In this document: positions 37,581-46,139 of the stretch, piece by piece
Layout: the number at the start of each line of letters is the position of its first letter
How positions within the stretch are numbered: the stretch's first letter is position 1
Origin: Mesorhizobium jarvisii
Lineage (GTDB): Bacteria > Pseudomonadota > Alphaproteobacteria > Rhizobiales > Rhizobiaceae
Reading direction: 5' to 3'
Length of the DNA: 64,000 bases
Assembly (NCBI RefSeq): GCF_003601985.1
Contig: NZ_QZXA01000006.1
Coordinates: 377,501-441,500 of the forward strand
Notes under the pieces: model-generated
Databases searched by the model: none
Told to the model about the DNA's origin: nothing
What the model saw: only the letters and a program-made list of their open reading frames with translations
Translations under genes and position numbers: made by a program

Positions 37581-38860
37581 TGGCCGCCATCCCGTTGCTT
37601 GAGGAAACCAGCGGCGGCACCGCCGGCGCCATGGTGTCCGGCCTTGCCGGGCTGGCGCGCGATCCCGATCCCGCCCATATCGAAATCCCCGCCAACAACC
37701 GGCCGGAACGCAAGCTTGCCATCTACCCGGCGTCCGCCGGCTTCGACCTGGTCGAGGAGCTGGATTATTTGTGCGCCCGCACGATCGAGCCGAACGTCTT
37801 CTTCAACCCGCGCTTCCTGGCGCCGGCCATGCCCCGGCTGGAGGATCGCGAGGTGCGCCTGGCGGTGATCCGCGACGGCGACGAATACCGCAACCGGCTG
37901 CGCCTGCTGGTGCCGATCTCGGTGGAACGCCCGGTGGTGCCGCTCGGCGTGCCGGTGATGCGCACCTGGTCGAGCCCGTTCGGTCCGCTCGGCACGCCGC
38001 TGATCGACCGCGACGATCCGGTCGGCGTCGTCGAGGATTTCTTCTCGATGCTGTCGCGCCCACACCTCAAGCTGCCGAAAGTCTTCGTGCTGCCCGACAT
38101 CAGGCTGGATGGTCCCGTGGCGAGCCTGCTCGACACCGTGGCCGAGACGCGCGGCCTGACGCTGATCACGACCGGCCAGACCCCGCGCCCCGTGCTGGAG
38201 AGCGAGCTCGACGGCGATGACTATCTGAAGGCTTCGCTGCGCCCGCACCATTATCGCGAGTTCCGCCGCCTGAAGCGGCGCCTTGCCGACCTCGGCAGGC
38301 TGGAACATGTGGTGGCGCGCGGCCCCGAGGAGATCCGCCACGCCATCGAGGGCTTCCTGACGCTGGAAGCCTCCGGCTGGAAGGGCCGCGAGCGCACCGC
38401 CATGGCGATCGACCGCTTCCGCGCCGCCTTTGCCCGCGAGGCGGTGCACCGGCTGGCCGAACAGGACATGTGCCGCATCCATTCGCTGACGCTCGACGGC
38501 CGCTCCATCGCTTGCCTGATCGTCTTCGTCGAGGCCGGCGTCGCCTATACCTGGAAGACGGCCTATGACGAGACGCTGGCCGCCTATTCGCCGGGCACGC
38601 TGCTGATGATCGAGGTCACCCGGCAGCATCTCGACGATCCCAACATCATGATGACCGATTCCTGCGCGGTGCCGGATCATCCGGTGATGAGCCGGCTCTG
38701 GGCCGAGCGCAAGCCGATCGGCACGCTGGTGATCGGGCTGACGCCGGACGCCGACCGCCTCGCCCGCCAGGCCGCCTCGCAGCTGCATCTCTACCGCGAG
38801 ACCCGCAACATGGCCCGGCTGCTGCGCAACCGCATGAAGAGCCTGCTGAGACGGCGGTAG
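37580..38860 (+). CDS. GNAT-fold (CelD/BcsL-like) acetyltransferase linked to surface polysaccharide
   Basis: About 426 residues. The C-terminal half has the GNAT fold of the CelD/BcsL group (PHHYREFRRLKRRLADLGRLEH, LTLEASGWKGRERTAM, FVEAGVAYTWKTAYDETLAAYSPGTLLMIEV); the N-terminal half also resembles a degenerate GNAT repeat. Members of this group modify polysaccharides or are associated with their synthesis. ATG 37580 overlaps the flippase stop codon by one base. Possible role: acetylation or other acylation of the unit that the upstream protein flips. Confidence 0.82.
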   Translation: MAAIPLLEETSGGTAGAMVSGLAGLARDPDPAHIEIPANNRPERKLAIYPASAGFDLVEELDYLCARTIEPNVFFNPRFLAPAMPRLEDREVRLAVIRDGDEYRNRLRLLVPISVERPVVPLGVPVMRTWSSPFGPLGTPLIDRDDPVGVVEDFFSMLSRPHLKLPKVFVLPDIRLDGPVASLLDTVAETRGLTLITTGQTPRPVLESELDGDDYLKASLRPHHYREFRRLKRRLADLGRLEHVVARGPEEIRHAIEGFLTLEASGWKGRERTAMAIDRFRAAFAREAVHRLAEQDMCRIHSLTLDGRSIACLIVFVEAGVAYTWKTAYDETLAAYSPGTLLMIEVTRQHLDDPNIMMTDSCAVPDHPVMSRLWAERKPIGTLVIGLTPDADRLARQAASQLHLYRETRNMARLLRNRMKSLLRRR

Positions 38861-38863
38861 CCC

Positions 38864-39724
38864 ATGATCCCGAATCCTCGCAGCCGCCGGTGTCATGCCG
38901 AGACCTTCGCCACGCGCGCATGCATTGTCGTCGGCCTTTGGTTTCTGTCTGGTCTTGCCTCGGCGGCCAACGCGGCCAATGCGTCGGTCTTCCTCGAAGA
39001 CCAGACCTGGACCGAACTTCGCGATCGGATCAGTGCCGGGACGACGACGATCATCGTCCCGATAGGCGGCACCGAGCAAAGCGGTCCTGCCATGGCCTTG
39101 GGCAAGCACAATATGCGGGTCAAGTTCCTGGCCGAGAAGATTGCCGGTCAACTCGGCAACGCCTTGGTCGCCCCGGTGATCTCCTATGTCCCGGAAGGGA
39201 CCATCGACCCGCCGAGCGCACATATGCGATTTCCCGGAACGATTACCATCAGCGACAAGATTTTCGAACAATTGCTCGAATCCGCGGCGCGCAGCTTCAA
39301 GCTGCACGGCTTCAAGACCATCGTGCTGATCGGCGACCATGGCGGCTATCAAGTCGACGAGCGTCATGTGGCCGATCGTCTGAATGCCGAATGGAGCAAA
39401 GGCCCGGTCCGGGTCTTTGCGGCGCTGCAATACTATCAGGTCACCCAGGGCCCCTATGTCGACAAGCTCCTGTCGGCCGGCGCGAGGCAGTCCGAGATCG
39501 GAACCCACGCCGGATTGGCCGACACATCGCTGATGCTCGCCATCGACCCTTCCATGGTGCGCAAGGATCGCCTCGCGGCAGCTCCTAAGCTCGGCGCCGG
39601 CGACGGCGTCTATGGTGGCGATCCAACACGATCGTCGGCCGAATTCGGTCAACTCGGCGTCGATCTGATCGTCAGCGGGACGACCGAGGCGATCCGCGAA
39701 TTCACAAGACAGCAGCCCAAATGA
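38864..39724 (+). CDS. Exported creatininase-family protein with altered metal site
   Basis: 286 residues. A signal peptide (ACIVVGLWFLSGLASA) precedes a full creatininase fold. The canonical motif GSxEQHGxxLPLGTD appears here as GGTEQSGPAMALGKHN: E71 is kept, the His ligand is S73, and the Asp region reads KHN. GHGG is GDHGG (H159 kept), and the ligand Glu in HAGE is L217 (HAGLADTS). So at least two of the five usual metal ligands are replaced, and a normal binuclear amidohydrolase is unlikely. Its stop overlaps the start of an exported beta-propeller gene (ATGA). The function is unknown. Confidence 0.85.
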   Translation: MIPNPRSRRCHAETFATRACIVVGLWFLSGLASAANAANASVFLEDQTWTELRDRISAGTTTIIVPIGGTEQSGPAMALGKHNMRVKFLAEKIAGQLGNALVAPVISYVPEGTIDPPSAHMRFPGTITISDKIFEQLLESAARSFKLHGFKTIVLIGDHGGYQVDERHVADRLNAEWSKGPVRVFAALQYYQVTQGPYVDKLLSAGARQSEIGTHAGLADTSLMLAIDPSMVRKDRLAAAPKLGAGDGVYGGDPTRSSAEFGQLGVDLIVSGTTEAIREFTRQQPK

Positions 39725-40893
39725 TCAAGCCATATCGACGGTTCACGAGCTTTCGCGCCCTGCTCGTTTTGTTGCTTGCCCTGTCGCCGGCATCGGCTTG
39801 GGCCGACTCGTGCCCGGAGGATTGCAGCGAGCCGCCGCCTGCCCGCTCTCCGGTCAATATCTACGACCAGACAACCTCTGATCATTTGAGCCCGGCCACG
39901 ATAGGCGCGCTGCCGCGCGTCTATGTTCCGAACCGCTCGTCCAACAGCGTATCGGTCATCGATCCCGCGACGCTCAAGGAGGTCGACAGGTTCCCTGTCG
40001 GGCGCAAGCCGCAGCACGTCGTTCCGTCCTGGGATCTGAGCACGCTCTGGGTCGCCAACAACGCCAGCGGCACCAGCAAGGGCAGCGTGACGCCGATCGA
40101 CCCCAAGACCGCCAGGCCGGGTCACGAAATCCCGGTCGATGACCCCTACAACATGTACTTCATGCCGGATGGAAGTTCGGCCGTCGTCGTCGATGAGGCC
40201 TTTCAGCGGCTTGATCTGCGCGATCCGCAGACCATGGCGCTGAAATCGACGATACCGACGCCGACCTGCCCCGGCATCAACCATGCCGATTTCTCCGCCG
40301 ACAATGCCTACGCCATATTCACCTGCGAATACGGCGATGGCGGACTGTTGAAGGTGGACCTGAAAAACCAGAAGGTGCTCGGCCACCTGGCTCTGTCGAA
40401 GATGGGCATGCCGCAGGACATCCGGCTTTCGCCCGACGGCAAGGTCTTCTATGTCGCCGACATGATGAACGACGGCGTGTTCCTGATCGACGGAGACAGC
40501 TTTTCCGAGATCGGCTTCATCGCCACCGGCATTGGAACGCACGGCTTTGTCGTGAGCCGCGACGGGACAAAACTCTACGTTTCAAATCGCGGCTCGCACA
40601 AGATGGAGCAAGGCCGCGCAAAGGGGCCGGGCAGCGTGACGGTCATCGACTTTGCTTCCCGTTTGGTGGTCGCGCAATGGCCCATACCCGGTGGTGGCAG
40701 CCCCGACATGGGCAATGTCAGCGCCGACGGCAGGCAATTGTGGTTGTCCGGCCGCTTCGACAGCGAGGTCTACATGATCGACACCACCTCGGGCGCTGTG
40801 ACGAAAATCCGCGTCGGCGTCGAGCCTCATGGCCTGACGGTCTGGCCGCAGCCCGGCAGATATTCGCAGGGCCATACCGGCAATATGCGATAG
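39721..40893 (+). CDS. Exported YVTN-type beta-propeller protein
   Basis: 390 residues. Signal peptide (ALLVLLLALSPASAWA), then a short Cys-containing segment (CPEDC) and about seven propeller blades of the YVTN/40-residue type: VYVPNRSSNSVSVIDPATLKEV, LWVANNASG, VFYVADMMNDGVFLIDGDS, LYVSNRGSHK. Such propellers bind partners or ligands in the periplasm. It starts four bases inside the creatininase-like gene, so both are made together, and both are exported. Partner and ligand are unknown. Confidence 0.88.
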   Translation: MIKPYRRFTSFRALLVLLLALSPASAWADSCPEDCSEPPPARSPVNIYDQTTSDHLSPATIGALPRVYVPNRSSNSVSVIDPATLKEVDRFPVGRKPQHVVPSWDLSTLWVANNASGTSKGSVTPIDPKTARPGHEIPVDDPYNMYFMPDGSSAVVVDEAFQRLDLRDPQTMALKSTIPTPTCPGINHADFSADNAYAIFTCEYGDGGLLKVDLKNQKVLGHLALSKMGMPQDIRLSPDGKVFYVADMMNDGVFLIDGDSFSEIGFIATGIGTHGFVVSRDGTKLYVSNRGSHKMEQGRAKGPGSVTVIDFASRLVVAQWPIPGGGSPDMGNVSADGRQLWLSGRFDSEVYMIDTTSGAVTKIRVGVEPHGLTVWPQPGRYSQGHTGNMR

Positions 40894-41169
40894 CCATCTC
40901 AACCGCGCAGACGCGCGACAGAGCCGTCTGGTGCGCCTGCTTCGTCCAAGGCAAGAAAACCGTTCTCGTCGAAGAGTTGTTGCCACCCCCGCCTCGCGGG
41001 TGTGACCAAACTGCACCGCCGGTTTCCAGTCGAGGGCCGTCTGGGCGAAGCCGCCCACACGAATGGCACATCGTCACATAACTGTAATGGCGCGCGCCTA
41101 GCTAAACACTCGCCACATCCCAACGCGCCGCTCCATCCCCGATGCGCCGCCACATCTCGAGGAAAGACC

Positions 41170-41852
41170 ATGCTTTTGCGCACCATCATCGCCCCATTGG
41201 GCGTCTGCTTGTCCATATGGCCACATCGGCCTTTGCCGCCGACCTGGTCGAAGCCCCGCCGCCGGCAGCGCCGACCTGGACGATTGCAATCGAGGGGGAC
41301 CCGGAATTCTACGCCATCGACAATGGCAGCAACACCGCCCGGTCGCTCGCCGACACCTACTTCAAGCTCAGCGTCTCGCACAATTTCGACAATAATTTCG
41401 TCGGCGGGATCTTCATCCAGCCAACCTTCAAGACCGGCGGAAAGTCGCAGTACTATGCCGAAGCGAGCCTCGGCTACAAAATCAAGATCACGGATGCCTT
41501 CACCCTGACCCCCAGCCTGGGGCTCGGCTACACCTGGCACGATACTGGCATCATCAAGGATGCCGATGCCAACGCGAATGTTCCCTACTATGCCCTCTAT
41601 CTCGCGGGCGATTGGAAGCTGTCCAAGCAATGGACCTGGAACGTCTTCAACTTCCGCTACCGCAACGCCTTCAGCACCACCTGGGAAACGCCCAAACTGG
41701 CCACCGGCGTGACCTACAACATCGACTCCGCCAACGCGGTCTATGCCAGCGTCGGCTATTCCTGGAAGAAGACCGATACGACCTCGGCGCCCTACAACGA
41801 TCTCGCCGGCGACAAATGGAACATCGGGATCGGCTACAAGCACTCGCTCTGA
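41170..41852 (+). CDS. Outer-membrane beta-barrel protein with a frame break in its signal peptide
   Basis: The mature part (from the ATG at 41217 to 41852) is a 200-residue beta barrel with alternating hydrophobic strands rich in Tyr, Phe and Trp and a C-terminal SL. A well-placed start, ATG 41170 with GAGGAAAG upstream, encodes LLRTIIAPLGVCLSI, the start of a signal peptide, in a different frame; one missing base around 41210-41217 would join it to MATSAFAADLV, giving a perfect signal peptide cleaved at AFA-AD. As it stands only a short signal from 41217 is in frame. It could be a pseudogene, a recent mutation or a sequencing error. Confidence 0.72.
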
Positions 41853-42003
41853 TCCGATCGGAGAAGGCACAGGCTGTCGCTGTAGGGCCAGCCTGTGCCC
41901 TGAATCATCTCGGCCGCGTCCGATGCAACCGACCCTCTCCGTGGCTTATCGACCTTGCCCCAGGCCATGGGCGGGCAAGCAACATGGATCCTGAAAAAAG
42001 GAA

Positions 42004-42088
42004 TGGTGCCCCTAGCCGGGATCGAACCAGCACTCCTTGCGGAACTCGATTTTGAGTCGAGCGCGTCTACCAATTCCGCCATAGGGGC
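42004..42088 (-). tRNA. tRNA-Leu (anticodon CAA)
   Basis: An 85-base class II tRNA with encoded CCA. The seven-pair acceptor stem (GCCCCTA/TAGGGGC), D arm, anticodon stem CTCGA/TCGAG with loop ctCAAaa, a long variable arm, and the TGG-TTCGATCC T arm are all present. The anticodon CAA reads UUG. Confidence 0.97.
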
Positions 42089-42304
42089 TCAGGCCGGGTG
42101 GCCTGGATGGGCGCGGACTATACGGTCGGAGGCCTGTTCGTCAACTGGCCAAATCTCGAGATCATCGGGATGCGACCAATCTTCGCCTTTTGATTTCGTT
42201 ACCGCGCTGCCATTGTGCGGCGCGGAAAATCTTTCTAGACAGGCGGCGCATCAAAGCGAGGCGCGTCCCAGCGGATGGATGGCGCGCTTTGGGTCTTTGT
42301 TTTG

Positions 42305-42352
42305 TGCATGCCATTGCCCCGAAACCGCTACGCACCGTTTGGGCGACACGCA
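42305..42352. repeat. Degenerate copy of a short palindromic repeat (left of VTT gene)
   Basis: In reverse complement it resembles 42950-42994 (tgcatgccattg, ccccgaaaccgc, gtttgggcgacacg versus the ccatgtcgttg, cccaaaaccgc, ttttgggcgacatgg pattern). It ends just before the ribosome site of the membrane-protein gene. Confidence 0.55.
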
Positions 42353-42363
42353 TAGGAGTGCCG

Positions 42364-42948
42364 ATGCTTCGCGGACTTTACGACTGGACCTTGTCGCTGG
42401 CGGCCCGGAAATCCGCGGAATGGTGGCTTGCCATCATCGCCTTCATTGAAAGCTCGTTCTTCTTCGTGCCGGCCGATGTACTCTATCTGCCGATGGCGTT
42501 GGCACGCCCCGACCGCGCCTACCGCTATGCGCTGACCGCCACGGCCGCCTCGGTGCTGGGCGGCGTCGCCGGCTGGATGATCGGCTATTTCGCCTACGAC
42601 ACCATCGCCCGTCCGATCCTGGAGCATTTCGGCGGCCTGGAGACCTTCGAGCGTTGGCAGAATTCTGGCATCGGCCTGATGCTGGTGCTGCTCGTTACCT
42701 CCGGTCTCGCGCACCTGCCGCCGATCAAGGTCGTCACCATCCTTGCGGGCGCCCTGCACGTCAATTTGTTGATCTTCATCATCTCGGCCATCGTCGCTCG
42801 CGGCGCGCGCTTCCTGCTCTTGGCGTGGCTGCTGCGCCGCTATGGCGAATCGATCCGCGAATTCATCGAAAAGCGCCTCGGGCTGATCGCCGGCGCCGCG
42901 GCCGCTGCCCTGATTTTGCTCTATATCGTCGTCAAATACGCGTTCTAG
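42364..42948 (+). CDS. YqaA-like VTT/DedA-family membrane protein
   Basis: 194 residues with five to six hydrophobic helices and the VTT/SNARE-associated motif: SSFFFVPADVLYLPMALARPDRAYRYALTA and GLAHLPPIKVVTILAGALHVNLLIF, ending in a C-terminal helix. DedA/VTT proteins are lipid scramblases or polyprenyl-phosphate carriers; YqaA is a small branch with no proven substrate. ATG 42364 follows GGAG by five bases. Similar palindromic repeats stand on both sides of the gene. Confidence 0.85.
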   Translation: MLRGLYDWTLSLAARKSAEWWLAIIAFIESSFFFVPADVLYLPMALARPDRAYRYALTATAASVLGGVAGWMIGYFAYDTIARPILEHFGGLETFERWQNSGIGLMLVLLVTSGLAHLPPIKVVTILAGALHVNLLIFIISAIVARGARFLLLAWLLRRYGESIREFIEKRLGLIAGAAAAALILLYIVVKYAF

Positions 42949-42949
42949 T

Positions 42950-42994
42950 CCATGTCGCCCAAAAGTGCCCCGCGGTTTTGGGACAACGACATGG
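42950..42994. repeat. Short palindromic repeat (right of VTT gene)
   Basis: A 45-base inverted repeat with CCATGTCG at one end and CGACATGG at the other and a GC-rich middle (cccaaaagtg, ccgcggttttggg). It starts two bases after the VTT gene's stop. This is a rhizobial type of intergenic palindrome. Confidence 0.65.
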
Positions 42995-43037
42995 ATAAAA
43001 AGGCGAACGGCCGGCGAACTCAACGGACAAAAACCCC

Positions 43038-43556
43038 ATGACAGCGACCATGAATGCCGACACCGGACGCCAGCGGACGCGGACCGCCCTGTTTCTCGCC
43101 GTCGCCATGGCCGCGACCGTCGGGTCGGCGCTCGGCTTCCAGTACATTGGCGGCTACATCCCTTGCCATCTCTGCCTGGAGCAGCGCACCCCCTATTATA
43201 TCGGCGCGCCGCTGATGGTGCTGGCGGTGATCGCCTCGATGCTGCGCGCGCCGGCCTGGCTGACGCGCGGCCTGCTGGGCATTGGCGGCTTGCTGATGCT
43301 CTATGGCCTCTATCTCGGCGTCTATCACTCCGGCGTCGAGTGGCAGTGGTGGGCCGGCCCGACCGATTGCACGGCGGGCGCCGGCCCGGTCGACACCGGC
43401 GGCAAGGGCGTGCTCGACGCGCTCGACAAATTCGTGCCGCCCTCCTGCGACAAGGCGGCACTGCGCATCCTGGGCCTGTCCCTGGCCGGCTGGAACGCCA
43501 TCGCCAGCCTTATCCTGGCCGCCGTCGCCTTCCGTGGCGCGTTTGCCAAGGACTGA
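43038..43556 (+). CDS. dsbB: Disulfide bond formation protein B
   Basis: 172 residues with four transmembrane helices. C43 and C46 (CHLC) in the first periplasmic loop and C111 and C137 in the second form the two redox pairs. DsbB reoxidises DsbA and passes electrons to ubiquinone. No dsbA gene is next to it. The start at 43038 is chosen because the helix follows directly. Confidence 0.95.
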   Translation: MTATMNADTGRQRTRTALFLAVAMAATVGSALGFQYIGGYIPCHLCLEQRTPYYIGAPLMVLAVIASMLRAPAWLTRGLLGIGGLLMLYGLYLGVYHSGVEWQWWAGPTDCTAGAGPVDTGGKGVLDALDKFVPPSCDKAALRILGLSLAGWNAIASLILAAVAFRGAFAKD

Positions 43557-43569
43557 TCTGGCGCGGCGC

Positions 43570-43709
43570 GAGATCGTTCAAGAATTCGGCAGGCTGAGTC
43601 GGATGAAGTGATTTTCGAGAACCGGAGCGGAGCGTACTAAAGTACGTGAGTACCGGAAGCGCAGACAATCGCTTCAGGCGGCCAGCCTCCCGAATTCTCG
43701 AACGATCTC
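43570..43709. repeat. 140-base nearly perfect palindrome (RIME-like)
   Basis: The ends 43570-43589 and 43690-43709 are inverted copies with 19 of 20 positions identical, and most of the intervening arms also pair around a central gtactaaagtac. The whole folds into one long hairpin. It occupies the gap between dsbB and the convergent HNH gene and overlaps the HNH stop codon by two bases. This is typical of mobile palindromic units in rhizobia. Confidence 0.75.
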
Positions 43710-44265
43710 AAGGTTCGAGTTCGACGTCCCAGTAGAGATAATCCATCCAGCTTTCGTGCAGATGGTTCGGCGGGAACAGGCGGCCGTTGTTGTGCAGATC
43801 ATGCACGGTCGGCTGATAGGGCTTCTGCAGCGGCCACATCTTGGCATGCGCCGGCATCATGCCGCCCTTCCTCAGATTGCAGGGCGAGCAGGCCGCGACG
43901 ACATTCTCCCAGGTCGTCGCACCGCCGCGATGGCGGGGGATGACGTGGTCGAAGGTGAGGTCGTCGGGCGTGCCGCAATACTGGCACTGGAAGCGGTCGC
44001 GCAGGAAGACGTTGAAGCGGGTGAAGGCCGGGTGCCTGGACGGCTTCACATAGGCCTTCAGGCTGACCACGCTCGGCAGCTTCATCGAGAAGGTCGGCGA
44101 GGACACCGCATGCTCATATTCGGCGACGATGTTCACCCGGTCGAGGAACACCGCCTTGATGGCGTCCTGCCAGGACCAGAGCGACAAGGGGTAGTAGCTG
44201 AGCGGACGGTAATCCGCATTCAGCACCAGTGCTGGAAGCCCATCCGGAGATACGGCAACCGTCAC
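43708..44265 (-). CDS. HNH endonuclease
   Basis: 185 residues. The C-terminal half has the HNH core FQCQYCGTPDDLTFDHVIPRH, GGATTWENVV and CSPCNLRKG: two CxxC pairs bind zinc and the His of DHV is catalytic. The N-terminal LVLNADYRPLSYYPLSLWSWQDAI is characteristic of a small single-domain HNH family widespread in alphaproteobacteria. No phage or intron sequence is around it. Its exact target is unknown; a DNA repair or restriction role is possible. Confidence 0.93.
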   Translation of the reverse strand: MTVAVSPDGLPALVLNADYRPLSYYPLSLWSWQDAIKAVFLDRVNIVAEYEHAVSSPTFSMKLPSVVSLKAYVKPSRHPAFTRFNVFLRDRFQCQYCGTPDDLTFDHVIPRHRGGATTWENVVAACSPCNLRKGGMMPAHAKMWPLQKPYQPTVHDLHNNGRLFPPNHLHESWMDYLYWDVELEP

Positions 44266-44393
44266 GTGTTTACCTCCTTGGTTCTAGACCCGAACGGCGC
44301 GGATACTGTAAGCCCGACATGACAGGGATGTGAAGCGGATTGTCGCTTGCCCAAGGCGTCAAAAAACCCCGATTTTTATGCTTTTTTGTAGAT

Positions 44394-45035
44394 TCAGGAC
44401 GGCGGCGCTGCGTCCCGCCCCCTGGTTTCGCGATAATAGGACCAGAAAAGCCGCGATGCGACACCTCGCCACGGGCTCCATGATTCGGCCAATGCGATCA
44501 GTGTTTTCTCCGGCGGACGCGGGTCGATGCCGAGCGCGTGACCGACCGCGCTCTGCAGCGCAACGTCACGCGCGGGGAAAATGTCGGGGTGCCCGGCGGC
44601 GAATAGAAGGTACACTTCGGCCGTCCACGGGCCGATGCCAGGCACCGTCGTCATCGTCGTGATCGCCTCCTGAGCATCCAGCGAACAGAGGTGATGGAGG
44701 TCGAGCCCGTCCGCCACGGCCTGGGCAACCGCGATCAGGCCGCGCTGCTTGGGCCGCGACAGGCCGGCCTCGCGAAACATGTCCTCGCCGGCGGCCAGGA
44801 TCGCCTGCGGCGTCAGCGGATCGACCAGCTTCGTCAGCCGCCCGAAGATCGCATCGGCGCTGGCCCGCGACACCTGCTGCGAGACGATGATCGACGCCAG
44901 GCTCCTGAATCCCGGCTCGGAAAGCCTGAGCGGCACCTCGCCGGCCATGCCGCGCACCTTTTCCAGGCGCGGGTCGATAATGCAAAGCGCATCGAGCCCG
45001 CGGGCAATGTCGTTCAGTGTCGCGATTCGTTGCAT
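44394..45035 (-). CDS. DNA-3-methyladenine glycosylase II (AlkA-type, HhH-GPD)
   Basis: 213 residues, short for AlkA (no N-terminal TBP-like domain). The HhH-GPD motif is TVPGIGPWTAEVYLLFAAGHP with the catalytic Asp D157 in IFPARD. It removes alkylated purines from DNA. ATG 45035 is preferred; the frame runs on to 45089. It is divergent from gluQRS with 75 bases between the starts. Confidence 0.92.
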   Translation of the reverse strand: MQRIATLNDIARGLDALCIIDPRLEKVRGMAGEVPLRLSEPGFRSLASIIVSQQVSRASADAIFGRLTKLVDPLTPQAILAAGEDMFREAGLSRPKQRGLIAVAQAVADGLDLHHLCSLDAQEAITTMTTVPGIGPWTAEVYLLFAAGHPDIFPARDVALQSAVGHALGIDPRPPEKTLIALAESWSPWRGVASRLFWSYYRETRGRDAAPPS

Positions 45036-45110
45036 GGTATCCTTGCCCACCAATGTGCAGCAAAGTAGCAACCGCCAAAAGCACAGCACAACCCGATTGC
45101 CGCCTCAGAC

Positions 45111-45986
45111 ATGACGCTCCTGACATTCCGCTTCGCGCCCAGCCCCAACGGCGAACTGCATCTCGGCCATGCCTATTCGGCGCTGCTCAACCAGACGCTC
45201 GCAGAGGCCCGCGACGGCCGCCTGCTGCTGCGCATCGAGGACATCGACACCACGCGCTGCACGCCGCAATTCGAGGCCGGCGTGCTTGCCGACCTGAAAT
45301 GGCTGGGCCTTGGCTGGGAAGAGCCGGTACGCCGCCAGTCCGAGCATTTCGCCGAGTATCAGGCGGTGCTCGACCGGCTGATCCGCGAGGACCTCGTCTA
45401 CCCCGCCTTCATGAGCCGTGGCGAGATCAGGGCCTTCATAGCCGACAGCGAAAAGCGCGGGCGCGACTGGCCGCGCGATCCCGATGGCGTGCCGCTCTAT
45501 CCCCCCGTCGACAAGGCGCTGCCGGTGAAAGAACGCAAACGGCGTATCGCTGAAAACGAACCCTTCGCCTGGCGGCTTGATGTCGATGCCGCTGTTGTAC
45601 GTGTAGGCAGGGACCTCGCATGGACCGAATTCAGCGATGATACGCTATCGGCGACGCGCTCGGTCGAAGCCCGCCCGCAGGACTGGGGCGACGTGATCGT
45701 GGCGCGCCGCGACATCCCGACCAGCTACCACCTGGCCGTCATTGTCGACGACGCGCTGCAAGGGGTCAGCCATGTCGTGCGTGGGCAGGACCTGTTTTCT
45801 GCCACCGGCGTACAGCGCCTTCTGCAGGAATTGCTCGAGCTGCCGCAACCGGCCTATTTCCACCATCGGCTCATCCTCGGGCGGGACGGGCGAAAACTGT
45901 CGAAGAGCCTTGGCGACACCGGCCTTGCCAAGCTGCGGGAGGCCGGCGCATCGCCGGACGATATCAGGCGGATGGCCGGCCTCTGA
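45111..45986 (+). CDS. gluQRS: Glutamyl-Q tRNA(Asp) synthetase
   Basis: 291 residues, a truncated GluRS-like enzyme: N-terminal RFAPSPNGELHLGHA and the KLSKS variant of KMSKS (RKLSKSLGD); it lacks the anticodon-binding domain. It attaches glutamate to queuosine in tRNA(Asp). The zinc-binding cysteines found in the E. coli enzyme are absent here (PAFMSRGEI). It is divergent from the glycosylase gene. Confidence 0.94.
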   Translation: MTLLTFRFAPSPNGELHLGHAYSALLNQTLAEARDGRLLLRIEDIDTTRCTPQFEAGVLADLKWLGLGWEEPVRRQSEHFAEYQAVLDRLIREDLVYPAFMSRGEIRAFIADSEKRGRDWPRDPDGVPLYPPVDKALPVKERKRRIAENEPFAWRLDVDAAVVRVGRDLAWTEFSDDTLSATRSVEARPQDWGDVIVARRDIPTSYHLAVIVDDALQGVSHVVRGQDLFSATGVQRLLQELLELPQPAYFHHRLILGRDGRKLSKSLGDTGLAKLREAGASPDDIRRMAGL

Positions 45987-46139
45987 GCGTGGCAAAAAGC
46001 TCTGGCAAAAGCGCGCCGCACGCACTGCCGATTGAATTCCCGTGATGCATGGATCAATCGTTTCGTTTTGCGCCTCGGGTTGAACGGGATTAGAGCAGCG
46101 CCACGGTCAGTTTCTCACCAGCGTAGCGGTCTCCGGAAA

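Noticed and set aside
37394..39652. A 750-codon frame opposite the flippase, GNAT and creatininase-like genes
   Set aside because: All three plus-strand proteins have recognisable folds and coupled starts.
43570..43709. Possible small RNA gene
   Set aside because: The palindrome could be transcribed, but no promoter was seen and the structure fits a dispersed repeat better.
44340..44400. A terminator at the AT-rich run upstream of the glycosylase end
   Set aside because: The A and T runs can pair only weakly and the run is on the wrong side for the HNH transcript.
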